Shown in pieces: positions 1 to 12,390 of a stretch of DNA of 64,000 nucleotides; position 1 is the stretch's first letter; each line of letters opens with the position of its first letter. This DNA comes from Sipunculus nudus (lineage: Eukaryota; Annelida; Sipuncula; Golfingiida; Sipunculidae): the NCBI GenBank assembly GCA_026874595.1, contig CM049311.1, positions 36,189,176 through 36,253,175 of the forward strand. Reading direction: 5' to 3'. The position numbers were made by a program, and so were the translations under genes. The notes beneath the pieces were generated by a model. It saw only the letters and a list, made by a program, of their open reading frames with translations, made no database searches and was not told the origin of the DNA.

Positions 1-2830
1 GATTCAAGGAATAATCTTGTAGATGCCATGTTGTGGCATTATTTTGTTTTAAATTCAGTTTAAACATTTGATTTAAAAATAATAAAATATATGTGTATGC
101 ATAATATGACCCAATATGAGCTACAATCTTGGATTGATAATCATTGCAACTTAGAATTCTAATATTTTAACTTATATTTTCAGTTTTTAGCTAACCTGTG
201 AGCTTATGCGATGGTGTGGCGTCGTCCGGCGTTCGTCAGCCGTTGTCCGTCGTCTGTATGTTAGCCCATACTATCTTTAAAACGGCAAGAGGTAGCATCA
301 CGAAATTTTATGTAAAAAATTAGTCATCTAAAAAACTATATCGGATTTTGCTTATTTTTTGGCTTACTGCATTTTCTTAGATTTTATAGGGAAAAAGCTT
401 TAAAAATCTTCTTCTCCAAAACTGTTCAGCCAAATTGCCCAGTATTTCACAGAAATGATTCCTGGAATAATCTTTCTCAAGTTTGTTCGAATGGTTTAAG
501 TTCGGTGATTTTTGGCCGAGTAACAGGAAGTTAAACTTAGTCATCTGTCCATAAAAGCATACTAAAATTACAATCTCAGAAAAGGCTGGAGCTATCATCA
601 CCAAATTTTATGCCAATGTTGTTCACATGAGACATATCTGAAATTGAGGTATTGGTGGCGCCACCTGCATCGACCTTTTTTGTACAGGGGTCATCAGTGC
701 CCGTATCATACTGATGGCTACAAAAACTTCTTCTCTGAAACCATATGGCCAAATAGTTTAATATTGCACAGAAATGATCCTAGGGTAGTGCTTTCTGAAA
801 TTTGTTCAAATGGTCTAAGTTCAGTGACTTTTGGCTGAGTTATGGGTAGCTGAATTTAGTCATATGCTGTAACAGTCCATTTTAGCTCAGTGGCTACAAA
901 GATCTTCTCCTCAAAAACCACTGGGCCAAATTCTTAAATCTCATGCATTAATTATCCTTAGATGTTGATAATTCAAGTTTGTTCAAATGGTTTTGGTTCA
1001 GTGATTTTTGGCTGAGTTATGGGAAGCTGAACTTAGCCATTTTGCTGTATTTTCCCATATGAGTTATAAACCTGTAAAATTTTTGTTGACTGACCCTACT
1101 GAGGCCAATTTGTTTAATATTTTACAAGAATAATCCCCTGAATAATTCTTATAATAATTGTCTTTTATGGTTCCAAAGAATGAATTTTGGCTGAATTATA
1201 AAGGTTCAATTGAGTCATTTTACCATATATGTTAGCTGTGTGAAGCAGATACACAGATGCATCTAGATACATCTAGACTGGCACCAGTTTATCAGCATTT
1301 ATTACATCATGCCTCTAGACATTTCTATTTCAGGTTATCTATGGTTAATATTGACAAGAATGTTTTTTAAAAGGTTTTAAAAAATGTAGATTTATGATTT
1401 TTAGATATTTCTCATGCCAGGCAATGTTTACAATCACAGCTATACAGCTCTCTGTGGGTATATAAAGATGGCTGTACATGGATTATAAATAATTGGTATC
1501 CATAGTCAAATTAATTCAAGATTTTGCCATCAGTGAGATGTATCTGTATTACAATTTTGCATTCAATATGCATCTGTATTAATTTTTAGTCAACCTGTGA
1601 ACTAATGCTATGGTGTGGCGGCTTTTGTCTTCTGTATGTTTACCCATACTATTTTGAAAATGATTGGAGCTAGCATCATGAAATTTAATGCAAAAAATTA
1701 GCCATCTGAAAATTTTCTTAAATTTATAGAGAAAAAGCTAAAAAAAACTTTAAAAATCTTCACCTCCGAAACACTCAAGCCAAATTGTTCAATATTTCAC
1801 AGAAATAATCTTTTATACCATCTCCCTCAATTTTGTTCAGGAAGTTGAACTTAGTCATCTGTCCAAAAAGCATACTTAAATGACAGTCTCAGAAACAGCC
1901 AGAGCTATCATCACCAAATTTTTTGCCAGTGTTGGTCACATGAGTCATATATGAAATTCAGGTATTGGTGGCACCACCTGAATTGACCTATTTTTGTACG
2001 GGGGTCATTGGTCATCTGTACATTAATCCATAATTTCTCAGGAATAGCAGGAGCTACCATTCCCAGATTTTATGCAATAATCTGTCACATATCAAATTTT
2101 GTGGGATTCAGCTTATTTTTTTGCTATCTGCATTTACTTAGATTTTATAAGGAAAAAGCTGACAATATTTTAAAAGTCGTCTTCTTATAGACGGTCCAGC
2201 CAAATTGTTAAATATTTTACATAAATGATCCCAGAGGCAAGCCCTCTCAAGTTTATTCAAATGGTTTGCATTTGATGAATTTTAGTGGAGTTACACAAAT
2301 TTGAACAGTCATTCGGCCAAGTAAGCATACTGACATAGTACTCTCAGAAATGACAGAAGCTAGCATTACCAGGTATTGTGCAAATGTTGGTCACATGACT
2401 CATATTTGAAGTTGTAGATTTAGTGGTGCCACCTACATTGACCTGTTTTTTATGGGCAAAAAACCTCATAATTTTAGCCTCTTTCAGCTTATGATGAAAC
2501 TGTCAAGTTGAATTGTTCAATTTTTCAAAAGAATTATCCTAGGACATGGTTCTTTCAATCATATCAGAATATACTGAGTTTGTTGATTTTTGGTTGAGTT
2601 GTGAAAAGCTTAAGTTGGTCTTATGGCCATTATTATGTCTTTTTCAAACTGAGGACTGCAATAGTGTTCATCTACAAAATTATTATTTCAATAATATCTT
2701 CTGTAACATTGCACAAAAATAATCTTAGGTGGCCTTTGTTCAAGTTTACTAGAATGATTTTTGGCAGAACTATGGGACCTTTAACAGTGAAAGTACTGCA
2801 TCTTTTATTATTCTAGATATTTTGATAAAA
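1..2830. repeat. degenerate long tandem repeat block
   Basis: No gene is visible. The stretch is built of diverged copies of the same phrases. The phrase around ACCTGTGAGCTTATGCGATG (198) returns at about 1594 and, weaker, at 3132. The phrase GATTTTTGGCTGAGTTATGG is seen in variants near 505, 825, 1003 and 2585. A third phrase, a GGTGGCGCCACC-like palindrome followed by TTGACCT, is at about 654, 1970 and 2430. The larger period is about 1.4 kb with smaller sub-repeats. Similar phrases recur in the 14.4-16.5 kb element, so this may be an older relative of it. It probably lies in an intron of the two-pore channel gene, which begins to be recognisable at 5648. Confidence 0.6.
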
Positions 2831-2969
2831 AGTTTATGAATATGTCGGCTTGAAAAAAGAAATTTTAGCCGAAGTCTTTCAGTATGTGTAAACAGATATA
2901 CCAACAGGCCAAGATTGAATCTGTATTTTTAAATAGGGATGAGAAACTTCCAACTGTTTCAGATTTGGG

Positions 2970-3450
2970 AACAGATCAAGAGTTCATTCAGTGCAGCCAG
3001 ATATAGGTCAAGAGTTCAATCAGTGCAGCCAAGCACATGGCATGTGATCACCTCATGGGTGACATGTGAACACCTCATGGGCACCATGTGATCACTTCAT
3101 GGGTGTCAAGCCCCTCAGGGCAGGGCCTCTGCATGAGCTTATGCAATGGTGTGGCTGCTATTTCAGATTTGGCAACAGGCTAGAGGTCAGTCTGGATCTA
3201 TTTATAGCTTTGGCAGACTGCCAACTGTATCAGATTAGGCAACAGGTCAAGAGTTCACTCAGTGCAGCCAGGTATGGGTCAGGAGTTTACTCAGTGCAGT
3301 AGCTGCATTCTATTTATAGCTTTGGCAGACTGCCAACTGTGTCAGATTATGCAACAGGTCAAGAGTTAACTCAGTGCAGCCAGGTACAGGTCAAAAGTTT
3401 ACTCAGTCTAGCCAGGTGCAGGTCATGAGTTCACTCAGTGCAGTAGTGTG
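2970..3450. repeat. imperfect tandem repeat (GGTCAAGAGTTCACTCAGTG family)
   Basis: The phrase AGGTCAAGAGTTCACTCAGTG-CAGCCAGGTA recurs about eight times with substitutions (about 2977, 3007, 3246, 3277, 3357, 3388, 3420). Longer sub-blocks such as TTTATAGCTTTGGCAGACTG are seen at about 3200 and 3312. This is a locally expanded, diverged minisatellite. No open reading frame here looks like a gene. Confidence 0.6.
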
Positions 3451-5647
3451 AGCAAGCAATTTGTCACAGTTCACTCGGGGCAACAGCCTTTCTCACCTAA
3501 GCCTGGTCAGCCCAATGCATCAGACTCAAGGTAAGTTTGATGTATTGGCCTAATATTTTGACCTGTCTATATGTATTTGATGGCTTTCTAGCTCACAAGA
3601 CAGGTGTCGCCACCTACCATGACTTTTGCACACGTTTTTCTCAGGAGGGGTTTGATATTCAGTCTGAATGGGCTTATGTATATATCTCTGATAGCTTCGT
3701 TGTATACAAGACTAGTGGTGCTAGCTACAATCTTTTTAGTGTTGTGTGCACCTATGCCAGAATTTCAGCAGTGATGTTTGTGTAATTGTTTCTTATTCAA
3801 AATGTTTAGTACTTGCATAGTTCATATACATGAAAAGTTATGGTCCAGCATTGAAGCATTATACCTGGTGTATTTCCCAATGCACAGGTTCGCATTAGGC
3901 CTGTAGGCCTTGTTTTATTACAAATTTATACGCTTGTAAATAAAAAAATGAATCAGATAAAAACTAATAATGGAAAAAGTGGATATGCTAAAAAAATAGG
4001 CTTGTATATAAACTTAAATGCATTATTCCCTTGAAAGTGAAATAAAGGTATTAGTCCATTTGGTCCACTTGCCTGTTCACCTGTAATTTTTCATATTCAT
4101 CACAGTATCTCAAAACTGTTACTGTTTTTCTTCATGACAGTCTTGTCAGAGTATTAATTTGCAATCATATATTTAGAACCTTACTATAACCAAATAGGAG
4201 GGCCCCATTCCTCTTAGCTTCTCATATGCTTATATAAATGAAAAACATTACAATAGAATATTTTTCATATTTTGCATTTGCAAAAATTTCAAACTTAAGC
4301 TGGGCTATGACCCATGGGTCCTTTGTTTATATTCTGGATTCTCAACATCATTGTTTGGCTAAAATGGAATAAATACCAGACATGGTGCAAATACTTTGCA
4401 TATGTATTTGAATCCGAATATGAATATGTACTCAATTATAAAATTTCTTGCATAAGAATGGGAATTCAGGTAAAAATGAAAGTATTTGAATACCAGTGCA
4501 AATACTTTCAAAATGTATTCATGAATGCATTTATGAATATTTTCTATAATATTATTGTAATGATCATTTCATTTATAATTTATTAAAAAATAATCATGAT
4601 TCTCTTATTATTTTTAATAAAAATTATATTTGGCACAATATTTGTTATTAAATTTTAATAAATAGTTAAACTCTTATCTTATATGTGCTGCTTATCAGTT
4701 ATATGGCCAGGTCAAAATCTGTATGACAATAGCACTCCATTTGTTAATAAAAATGGTATCAATCTCTTCCCTGTCTCCAAAGAAACTATCAAAATCATAC
4801 ATAATCTATACACCAACAACTCATAATACAGCTTATATTTATTTCCACACAAAACCAACATGTGCCTCATTTCAATATCATATTTTTTTATCATATATAA
4901 CAGCTGAGCGCCGTGACCCATGGGTCCCTTGTTTTTATTGTGTGTTTATACTGTTTTTTTTTTCCTATTGAATTTTCAATTTAAAAAAAAAAATATGATA
5001 CAAACAATGCATATTTTTTTTACAATGATGTATAACTACTAGACCAAAACAAATATAGAAAAAGACGCATTTTTGACTACATGTCAACTTACCTATATGC
5101 AAAATTTGAAAACACTACATGTCGTGGTTTTTGAGAAATATTGCACTGAAGATGTGCAGTCTGTTGAATTGTTGTTTTGAGAAAATGGCCAAAAACTGTT
5201 TGGGAAGAGTAATCTCATTTTCAATGGGAAACAGGAATATCAGCACAAGTGACAGTCATATATTTTCATTATATATTCTGATCTGAATTGGTTTTGATAA
5301 ACAAAAGTGCTTTGTGAAAATCGAGTGACTGTACACAGTTGGTCGAGATGATAATATGAACCGGCTTGCTGGGTATTGCCTTTGTACCAGTATACCCCTG
5401 AAAGCAGCCATATCATCCCTCAGCCTCATGTGCCTCAGGCTAATATGTGGGCAACATTGTACAGACTGGTTAATAACACAAGTATTATATGTAAAATTCA
5501 CTGAAAGACTGGTTTTGTCTGTTGTATATATGGGAATAATTACATAAATTTCAATAGAAGATTGTGTGTTCTTTGTATTGCAGAATTCACAGTAAGAGTA
5601 CTTCAGTCTTGTATTCATAAGATTTATTATTCTTACTATATTTTCAG
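3451..5647. other. non-coding, probable intron of the channel gene
   Basis: I see no convincing exon. Open frames here have AT-driven composition and no family match. Two copies of a phrase with the palindrome GACCCATGGGTC followed by C(C/T)TTGTTT lie at about 4309 and 4915, 600 bp apart in the same orientation. A small AT-rich foldback lies near 4580-4622. Confidence 0.4.
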
Positions 5648-5729
5648 ATATGCACAAATCTACTTTGTGGTGTGGTGGCTTCTATCTGTGGTCATAGCGA
5701 TGAACCTCTTTACAGCTCTTATTTTAGAA
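5648..5729 (+). CDS. two-pore channel, third-last exon (domain II S6 helix)
   Basis: This exon encodes YAQIYFVVWWLLSVVIAM followed by NLFTALILE, the last transmembrane helix (IIS6) of a two-pore cation channel (TPC). TPCs are endolysosomal channels that conduct Na+ and/or Ca2+ and respond to PI(3,5)P2 or NAADP. The YFVxWWL...VNLFxALILENF pattern is characteristic of TPC2/TPC3 rather than TPC1. A pyrimidine-rich acceptor (tattttcag) precedes it and a strong donor (GAA|gtaagt) follows. The exon is 82 bp, and its first base completes a split codon from an upstream exon not identified in the window. The frame runs cleanly into the next two exons. Assignment to the TPC family is firm; TPC2 versus TPC3 is less sure. 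Confidence 0.9.
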
Positions 5730-5839
5730 GTAAGTAAAGATTCATTCAGGACAGCAGATATAATAAGAGATAAACTGATACACAAATTAACATTATCAAG
5801 AAAGCAATAGACATTATATATGATCAGGCTGTCAAAATA

Positions 5840-6220
5840 ACACAAGACATACAGACATGCATGCCATCAGAATAACAACAGACACTGACAACCATGTTAT
5901 CATAATAACAGCAGGCACAGACATATATGTTACAAAATAACAGCACACACTGACATAAATGTTATCAAAATTATAGCAGACACACAGATATGCATGCCAT
6001 CAAAATAACAGCAGACACAGACAACCATATTATAATAACAACAGCAGGCACAGACATTAATGTTATCAAAATTATAGCAGACACACAGACATGCATGCCA
6101 TCAAAATAACAGCAGACACAGACAACCATATTATAATAACAACAGCAGGCACAGACATTAATGTTATCAAAATTATAGCAGACACACAGACATGCATGCC
6201 ATCAAAATAATGTCAGATAA
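5840..6220. repeat. intronic tandem repeat, 101-bp period
   Basis: The last three units repeat almost exactly every 101 bp: the phrase TTATAGCAGACACACAGA occurs at about 5971, 6072 and 6173. The unit contains two related halves (ATGCCATCAAAATAACAGCAGACA and the ...TATTATAATAACAACAGCAGGCACAG half), and more diverged half-units extend back to about 5840. It lies within the 829-bp intron between two channel exons and has no coding content. Confidence 0.85.
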
Positions 6221-6558
6221 ATAAACATTCATGTTATCATAATAACAGCATGAAAAAACATCAGACATACAGACACCCCGAATAACAGCAGAATTACACT
6301 TTATAGCAAAGTGATTTTGCCTGTATGTATCAGCAATTATCAAATAAAATGTTTTTTTCTTCTGCAGATCATTATGATATGAATGTAATGGAGTCCAATG
6401 TTTAGTTCTGTTTATCAAGTAGTTTATCCATTTTATACAAATAGTCCATTCTTGGTTAAGCTGGTTTCTCATTGATGACCATATATTCATATACTAAGAA
6501 AGGTAATGTTAATTGCACAGATTATGGTTGTTAAGAAAATGTTTTTTTTTTTCTCTAG

Positions 6559-6671
6559 AATTTTATCATGAGGTGGGATAGGTTACAACAGTTTCAGCGC
6601 AGAGATCGTACCATATCTAACGTCTCTCAAGCCTTCACAATTCATGGTCTAACGGTCCACGATATGTTCAG
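6559..6671 (+). CDS. two-pore channel, penultimate exon (cytosolic tail)
   Basis: The exon is 113 bp, with a T-rich acceptor (tttttctctag) and donor AG|gtgagc. It begins NFIMRWDR, which completes the LILENF(x)xxWD motif directly after IIS6, and continues as a cytosolic C-terminal tail ending in HDMFR, with the Arg codon split over the next intron. It is in frame with both neighbouring exons (phase 0 in, two bases out). This part of TPC2-type channels follows the S6 gate and enters the short C-terminal regulatory tail. The exon also lacks stop codons and frame shifts, so the gene looks functional. Confidence 0.9.
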
Positions 6672-7347
6672 GTGAGCTTGATAAACCTATACTGTAAAAA
6701 ATATGATTGTGAAAAAAATAGGTAACTGTAACCTTATTTTAGGCATCGTGTTGTGAAATTAGCATTGTTACTTAATGATCAGAAAATATCTAAAAAAAAT
6801 ATGTTTTTTCTGTATTTAAAATTTTTATAAATGATGCTTCTGATATATTGTCTATGCAAAATTTTAATTTGTAAGCACACAAATTTTAAGGCATGGCCTG
6901 CATATAGTATTGATTTAAGGAAGAGAATTAACATGAGTTTATTAAAGTGCAGATAACACATTCTGAATATTCTTAATCTATATTAATTTGTATTCTTTGG
7001 ATAAACTTTGGGAAGATGTTCATCGACTGCTGTGGAACAGAAATAAACTGTGTTGGAAGAAGTTTGGTAAGGCTAATATGACTACAAGGGCTTGAGTTCC
7101 CATGTGTGATATACAGAGAACACAGTCCCACAATGTATAGTGATAAATTTTGTATCATTATCATTTCCACTTCGTAATATTTTACACAAAGTAGGTCACT
7201 ATAATTCTTGATCCTCTACAAAGATCATATTGATCTTAACTCAGATTCTAGAATACACATTGTGAAAATATTAAATTGTAGTTTTCTCATCCCTCCCCAG
7301 ATGGCTGCTGGGTGAGGGTCTGCAGTCTGTCTTGTTTGATGTTACAG

Positions 7348-7426
7348 GGACAACCTGCAGGAGCCCTCAGATGATTCCCTGCTGCTGGAGCTGAGACATC
7401 ATCCTCATCTGATGCTTAACACGTGA
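7348..7426 (+). CDS. two-pore channel, last coding exon and stop
   Basis: The acceptor ttacag precedes G, which completes the split Arg codon (AG|G). The exon reads DNLQEPSDDSLLLELRHHPH and then LMLNT, then TGA at 7424-7426. The pattern FRDxxxEPxxDxLxxxLxxHPHL is the expected end of TPC2-type channels, so the protein ends at its normal length. The three exons therefore give about 91 C-terminal residues. The remainder (two 6-helix domains) must lie upstream, outside what I can recognise. Nothing suggests decay. Confidence 0.9.
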
Positions 7427-8920
7427 CGAGGGATCAGTCTTCATCATCATCTTCATCATCATCATCATCAGCCTTGTGTTTCCTTTGTGATGCTGCCACA
7501 GTGGTCAAACAGTGGTAGAGGTTGATATGTTTAGGCACAGAATTCTGTATCAAAATGTTTATATGTACTTATATATCATTTTAGGTTGACACCAGTTGGA
7601 AACATCATATAAAGCAGTCCCAGTATAATGTTTTAGTATTCATCTAACATCACTTCTTAAACTCCTACAATGTGCTTCACTTAATGTCAACTATGTCAAC
7701 CATGCTTTCTCATTTTTACATCACATTCCTGCTCCTCTCAGCTTAATCCCTTTCACTTTTACCAAGTGTTTCACTTTTCTATTTACTTCAGATATTCCTT
7801 TACACTTTAACATACAGCACTAATGCAGTCAAGACTGGCCTTGATGAAGATAGGACAAGGACCATGGGACAGACCAAGAATGTTAGTTCCTATAATGATT
7901 CATGAAATAGCTGCCAGAGCGGCTCCCTGAATCAAGGTCTGTGAAAGTATAGCTGCCACAGACATGGTACCTTGATCATGCTTTGCATCATCTCAGCTCT
8001 ACATATAATTAGAGACATAATCACCAGAGGTTTTCTGCATCATTTACCTTATAATACTTATCCATTCATCATCTCCCATTCTTTTTTGTTGGTCAACATC
8101 TTTACCTATAACTTGTTTATCTTGCCTTTTTGCTTAGAATTCTCCACTTTTCTCCAGCTAGAAGTCATGTTGCTGTCATGTCATTTTTCCTACTGAAACT
8201 ATCATTCTTGGATATTAAGGAAAAATTTACACAGTAAACACTACAGCGATTAATAAGAGTGCCATTAAGTGTTAATTAGTGGTAGGAAATGGTTGTAAAA
8301 TCATACTCAATGATTTAAAGATTGAAAACATCCAATGATGGATTATTAATCAATTATTTTACAAACCTTCTGTATTTCAAAGAAATCTGCTCTATAGAAT
8401 TATACCTTATATATTGACTGAGTTAGTTAAGCCTGACTTGTACGGCACTCTGTAAAGTCAAGGTAACGACCAGAAAATTGACACTTATTCACGGCACAAG
8501 GTTAAATTTTAATGCTGTTCACTGTTTTGTGCCTCTTTTTCCTGAAGTCCCTGACAATTGGAATATTTTATCAGGATGATTACACTTCTCTGGATGTTCA
8601 TATATAATCGTTTGTGATAGATTATGATAAAATGCAACAAATTTCATTGATTATAAAAAGAAAATGACCAGCCATTGATATAATCTATTAATTGGCACAC
8701 CACAAGTGCTAATATAAGAAAAAATTTGCAAATGTTCAAAATGGACTTTCCTTTAAAAGAAATTCCAAAATAAGCTCAGGGTACATGTTAATGACACAAG
8801 AATCAGAGTAAATGGTAAATCAACATGTTTTCTGTACATATCCAAAATATATGTCATTGTCTGTTTTATATCGTGTGTAGTGTATTTCTTTAATAAATGT
8901 AGCCTTTATCAATATTTTAC
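7427..8920 (+). other. probable 3' UTR of the two-pore channel gene
   Basis: The stretch follows the stop codon without a competing gene. A (ATC)n microsatellite lies at about 7440-7470. The first canonical AATAAA I see is at 8892-8897, so the transcript could end near 8915-8925. The exact end cannot be set from sequence alone, and an earlier non-canonical signal is possible. Confidence 0.4.
8892..8897 (+). promoter_or_regulatory. candidate polyadenylation signal AATAAA
   Basis: This is the first exact AATAAA on the + strand downstream of the two-pore channel stop codon at 7426. A T-rich stretch (TATCAATATTTTACCATATC) follows within 30 bases. Confidence 0.35.
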
Positions 8921-9401
8921 CATATCTGATGTTAGTTCTATAAGATTCAGGTACTTGGTGTGTTTAAGTCATATTTACATCATTAATGCTACCATGTCCA
9001 GACATCATGGTCACACTGAAGGTGCCATAGGTCAATGCATTTATAATACAATAAGTGCATGTTAATATGAACTAAGGTGTTATAAATTCTAAACAGAATA
9101 TTAATTTTGTTTAGTGAATACATAGTTAATGGTAATATTTTATTTAATATATGAATGTTCATGCATTTAAAATATGTGTCATTTACCATTCATAGTGTTC
9201 GATTCAGAGTGGCCCAGGGGTTTTGGTTTGACATGATATACCACGGATCTCATATTATCTAAAGTAAAAGAAAATGTTTGGAGGAAATGAATTTTAAATA
9301 GGTAAATAAAGATATAAAGCAAGAGGCAAAAGGAATTTTCAGCAGGATGAAATTTTGCTTCTCTATTAGTATCAGATATATATAAATATACCACAAGACT
9401 T

Positions 9402-9615
9402 TGTAACCATGGTGATGTCATTTGATCATGAGAGTGTAACCATGATGATACCATGACTGTTAGGGGGATCCATGGAGATGTCGTATGATTGTTAGGGTGT
9501 TCCATGGTAATACCACGACTAAGGGTGTAATCATGGAGATGTCACATGGTTATGTGATTTGTTGACATGGTGATACCATGAATATAATAATGTAAACATG
9601 GAGATTGCATGTGAA
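9402..9615. repeat. degenerate ~32-bp tandem repeat
   Basis: About seven units built around (T)AACCATGGTGATGTCA / CCATGATGATACCATGACT alternate with GTTAGGGTGT-type linkers. It is strongly diverged. The flanks (8.9-9.4 kb and 9.6-10.4 kb) hold nothing I can identify. Confidence 0.55.
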
Positions 9616-10482
9616 TTACTAGGAAAACGTAGTGATGGAAACTTAATTATTACTGTGGCAAACTGAATAACATTTTTGGTTTCATTTTATTTCAATATTG
9701 AAGCATCCAGTTTATATCAGAGCCAAAAGTCTAGGCATATTCTTGTTTCATTGTAGAGCTCATGACATGATATATTAATATGTATATCATGGTTCCCCAA
9801 CCTAGAGAGGTACAAATTGATAAAGATTATACATGAGATGCAATATAGACCTCATAAAGAACTGAACTTTATATGGAGATGGGTATTACTGCAGGTATCA
9901 CCTAAACTCTGTTGTAGTAATCAGTTGGGTGTTTTATTACTATAACCTTGTATTTAAGAAATATTAACACTGTTGGCTAATTACTTTAACTTCTACAACC
10001 ACTTTTCTTTGAATGCCTACTCAGATTGAAAAGGACAAGATGTATTAATTTACTTGCATTTAATTTAACATTAGGTGCTGCTTTTAATGAGTTTAAAAAA
10101 TAGTTCAGACATGTAATGGAAGGGGCATTGATTGAAACTACCCTTAAGGAATGCCTTAAGTTAAAGGGCATCGGAAATTGAAGATAAGATAAATAGATAA
10201 GATAAAAATTGAAGATTTTCTAATTGTACAATGTTTGCAATTTCCTTTACTTATGTGATATAAATGTGTAAGGCTGAGCCTTAACATATCTGACTCAAAT
10301 GGCACAAATCCTCTCTGGATATAAGAAACTACATGTATATCCATAATGTTTTGTTTATATATAGAGAGAGAGTCCATGTGTTAATCATTAGAGGTGTATT
10401 GCATATGGTTGTATAATAATAATAATTAACTACATGTGTATAATATGTCATATGTGGGATATATACTAGAATTATAGATATA

Positions 10483-10485
10483 TAC

Positions 10486-10549
<64 letters not shown>
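10483..10549. repeat. (TA)n microsatellite
   Basis: A nearly pure TA dinucleotide tract, slightly interrupted by ACA near its start. Open frames reading IYIYIY across it are artefacts. Confidence 0.95.
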
Positions 10550-10553
<4 letters not shown>

Positions 10554-10837
10554 GCTCATTATAATGATGGCCAGGAAGGGTGTTTATATTCACATGTATA
10601 TACATAAATGCTTCAGATTTATATTTTTGTTTGGTTTTAATTAAACTGTATAAGAACAAGGTAGAAATTGTTATCTATAACATATAAATGTTATTTTTTG
10701 TTAACTTATGAAATAGAAAACTGGTAACAGACTGTTAATAAATTCCACATTTATGTATGTATGAGATAGCCAACTAGGGTAGGATCAAGAGGTGTGCTAA
10801 TGGCATGTGCCAGCCCCCTCTTTTTCAACAAAAAATA

Positions 10838-11199
10838 CTGTGGTTGGCTTTTTTATTCGCGAGGGTTTTAATTTTGCGATATTCCCGAATATGAAATCAT
10901 CGGGGGAAAAAAAAACCCTCAGAAAAAAAATGCCCCATCAACTAAGATGAACAAGAGGGGATGATACATTTGCAAACACAGATAAGTCATTGCGGTAATC
11001 CTATGAGAATCCTACCGGTCATAAGTGAATTACTGAACCAGGTATGGAAGGATTTTTTTCTAAATTTAAAATCAATACAAAGACATCTGTACTAAGATTG
11101 TATAGGTTCTAGTGCAATCGCGAAAATGAAACCCTCGCGAAACGCCAAAAATGAAGAAATTGTGAAATTTCAGCTGCGCGAATATTAAGCCAACCACAG
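10838..11199. mobile_element. Tc1/mariner-type MITE, 362 bp, TA target duplication
   Basis: The left end reads CTGTGGTTGGCTT and the right end AAGCCAACCACAG, an exact 13-bp terminal inverted repeat; weaker inverted homology continues inward (TATTCGCGAGGGTTT against AAACCCTCGCGAA). TA flanks both ends (10836-10837 and 11200-11201), as expected for Tc1/mariner-type insertion. There is no transposase, so the element is non-autonomous. A truncated relative of the left end lies at about 24401-24490. Confidence 0.8.
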
Positions 11200-11639
11200 T
11201 ATTGAGAAATTTGGCCAATTTTTGCTTAATACCAAAAGACAGTGCCAAATTTGTTGCCTTGCACCCTTTTCTTGTCTGCATTTGTATGAGAGAGTTATGT
11301 ATAAAGTTCACTAGCACTCCCAGCACCCTTTTTTACCTGTGCTGGGTGTTGAGCCCCCCTTTTCTGGTATCCTGTACTATTTTCCTGAGTGAGCATCCAT
11401 GCACAGTGCTGTTTTCAGATTTTCATTCTAATATACTGGTTAATAAGTACAAACTGTTTGAAAGATGAACATCATTATGGGTATGTCTGTATTACAGACA
11501 CTTGAGTTAGCGCCATGACATGAGTCATGTGACTTTCTTATACTATTAGAATAGGCCAAAAAAAATTCCGACCCACCCACATAAAAAATTCTATTTTTAT
11601 TTTCAGGAGAAATTTACAAGAAATTTCGAATTTTATTTC

Positions 11640-11850
11640 AAGACAACAAAATTATAAAATATCATTTTGTTAAGATGTGCTTTGACCTGTTAAGCAGAGC
11701 AGTTCTGTTCTTATCATATTTCCTGATAATATCAATTGTTAATTTAAATTTTATTATGAAAATGAAAAGGATTTGTCCAACTCTCAGTCTGGTTTCTGGC
11801 AAAACATGCCTGAGAACCAAACCTTTTTGTTTTGGCCTTGCTAGTAAAAT
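11640..11850. repeat. old interspersed repeat, also at 41265-41435
   Basis: The phrase TGTGCTTTGACCTGTTAAGC...CTGTTCTTATCATATT resembles TGTGCTTTACCTGTTAACAA...CTGTTATTATCATATT at 41281, and both are followed later by AACCAAACC/AACAAACC-TTT...TGTTTTGGCCT. The copies are strongly diverged. No coding capacity is evident. Confidence 0.4.
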
Positions 11851-12284
11851 TTACCTTGGGAGGCTTCAGTTTATGTTTTTGAAAAACATAGAATATATAA
11901 ATCTGTAAATCAAATAGAATATATACATTCCATGGAATTTGTAAATTCTGTGGATTGTCTTTAGAACATTCATCTTCCATGGATTATAGAAGGGTCATAG
12001 TATACTGGTTTGTATAATTCAATTGAATATACCCTGGAATATTTGTATTGGAAAAAAGCTGAGCAGAAATGCTTAATAAGAGAAAAAAATATACACTTAA
12101 TTTATGTGCAGTCTCATAAGAGTGTTAATGCATTAAATTGCATTAAGGGTGCCATTTCCATGTTCAGTGGTTTGTATAATTGTGTATCATACTCTATATC
12201 CAAGCCTTTGGAATGTACATCTTTCATAACTATGACCCATAGACTGTACACAAACCATGGATTAACAATGGAATGAATTTGATG

Positions 12285-12390
12285 GTACACCCAACCTGCC
12301 ACCAAAGGTCGTTTCGACTCGTAACTAATCTGTGGGGCGGCCGGGACTTGGTATTTCAAATGCCCGACTTTAGAATAAAAATTTTTTACA
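12285..12390 (+). repeat. interspersed repeat family X, copy 1
   Basis: Shares the ordered phrases CC(A/G)CCAAAGGTCGTTTCGACTC, CGGCCGGGACTTG and CTCAAATG-CGA with copies at about 45345-45455 (minus) and 46310-46435 (plus). It is AT-rich at its 3' side (AGAATAAAAATTTTTT). The class is unknown; a SINE or MITE is possible. Confidence 0.5.

Noticed and set aside
3537-3785. 82-codon frame following a donor-like AAG|gtaagt
   Set aside because: Contains internal diverged repeats related to surrounding repeat phrases and no recognisable protein.
5256-5657. 133-codon minus-strand frame overlapping the channel exon
   Set aside because: Antisense to and upstream of a real exon with splice sites on the other strand; composition not protein-like.
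10329-10659. Frames reading IYIYIY (also at 17083-17579, 25358-25618, 62352-62588, 63133-63339)
   Set aside because: They are translations of (TA)n microsatellites.
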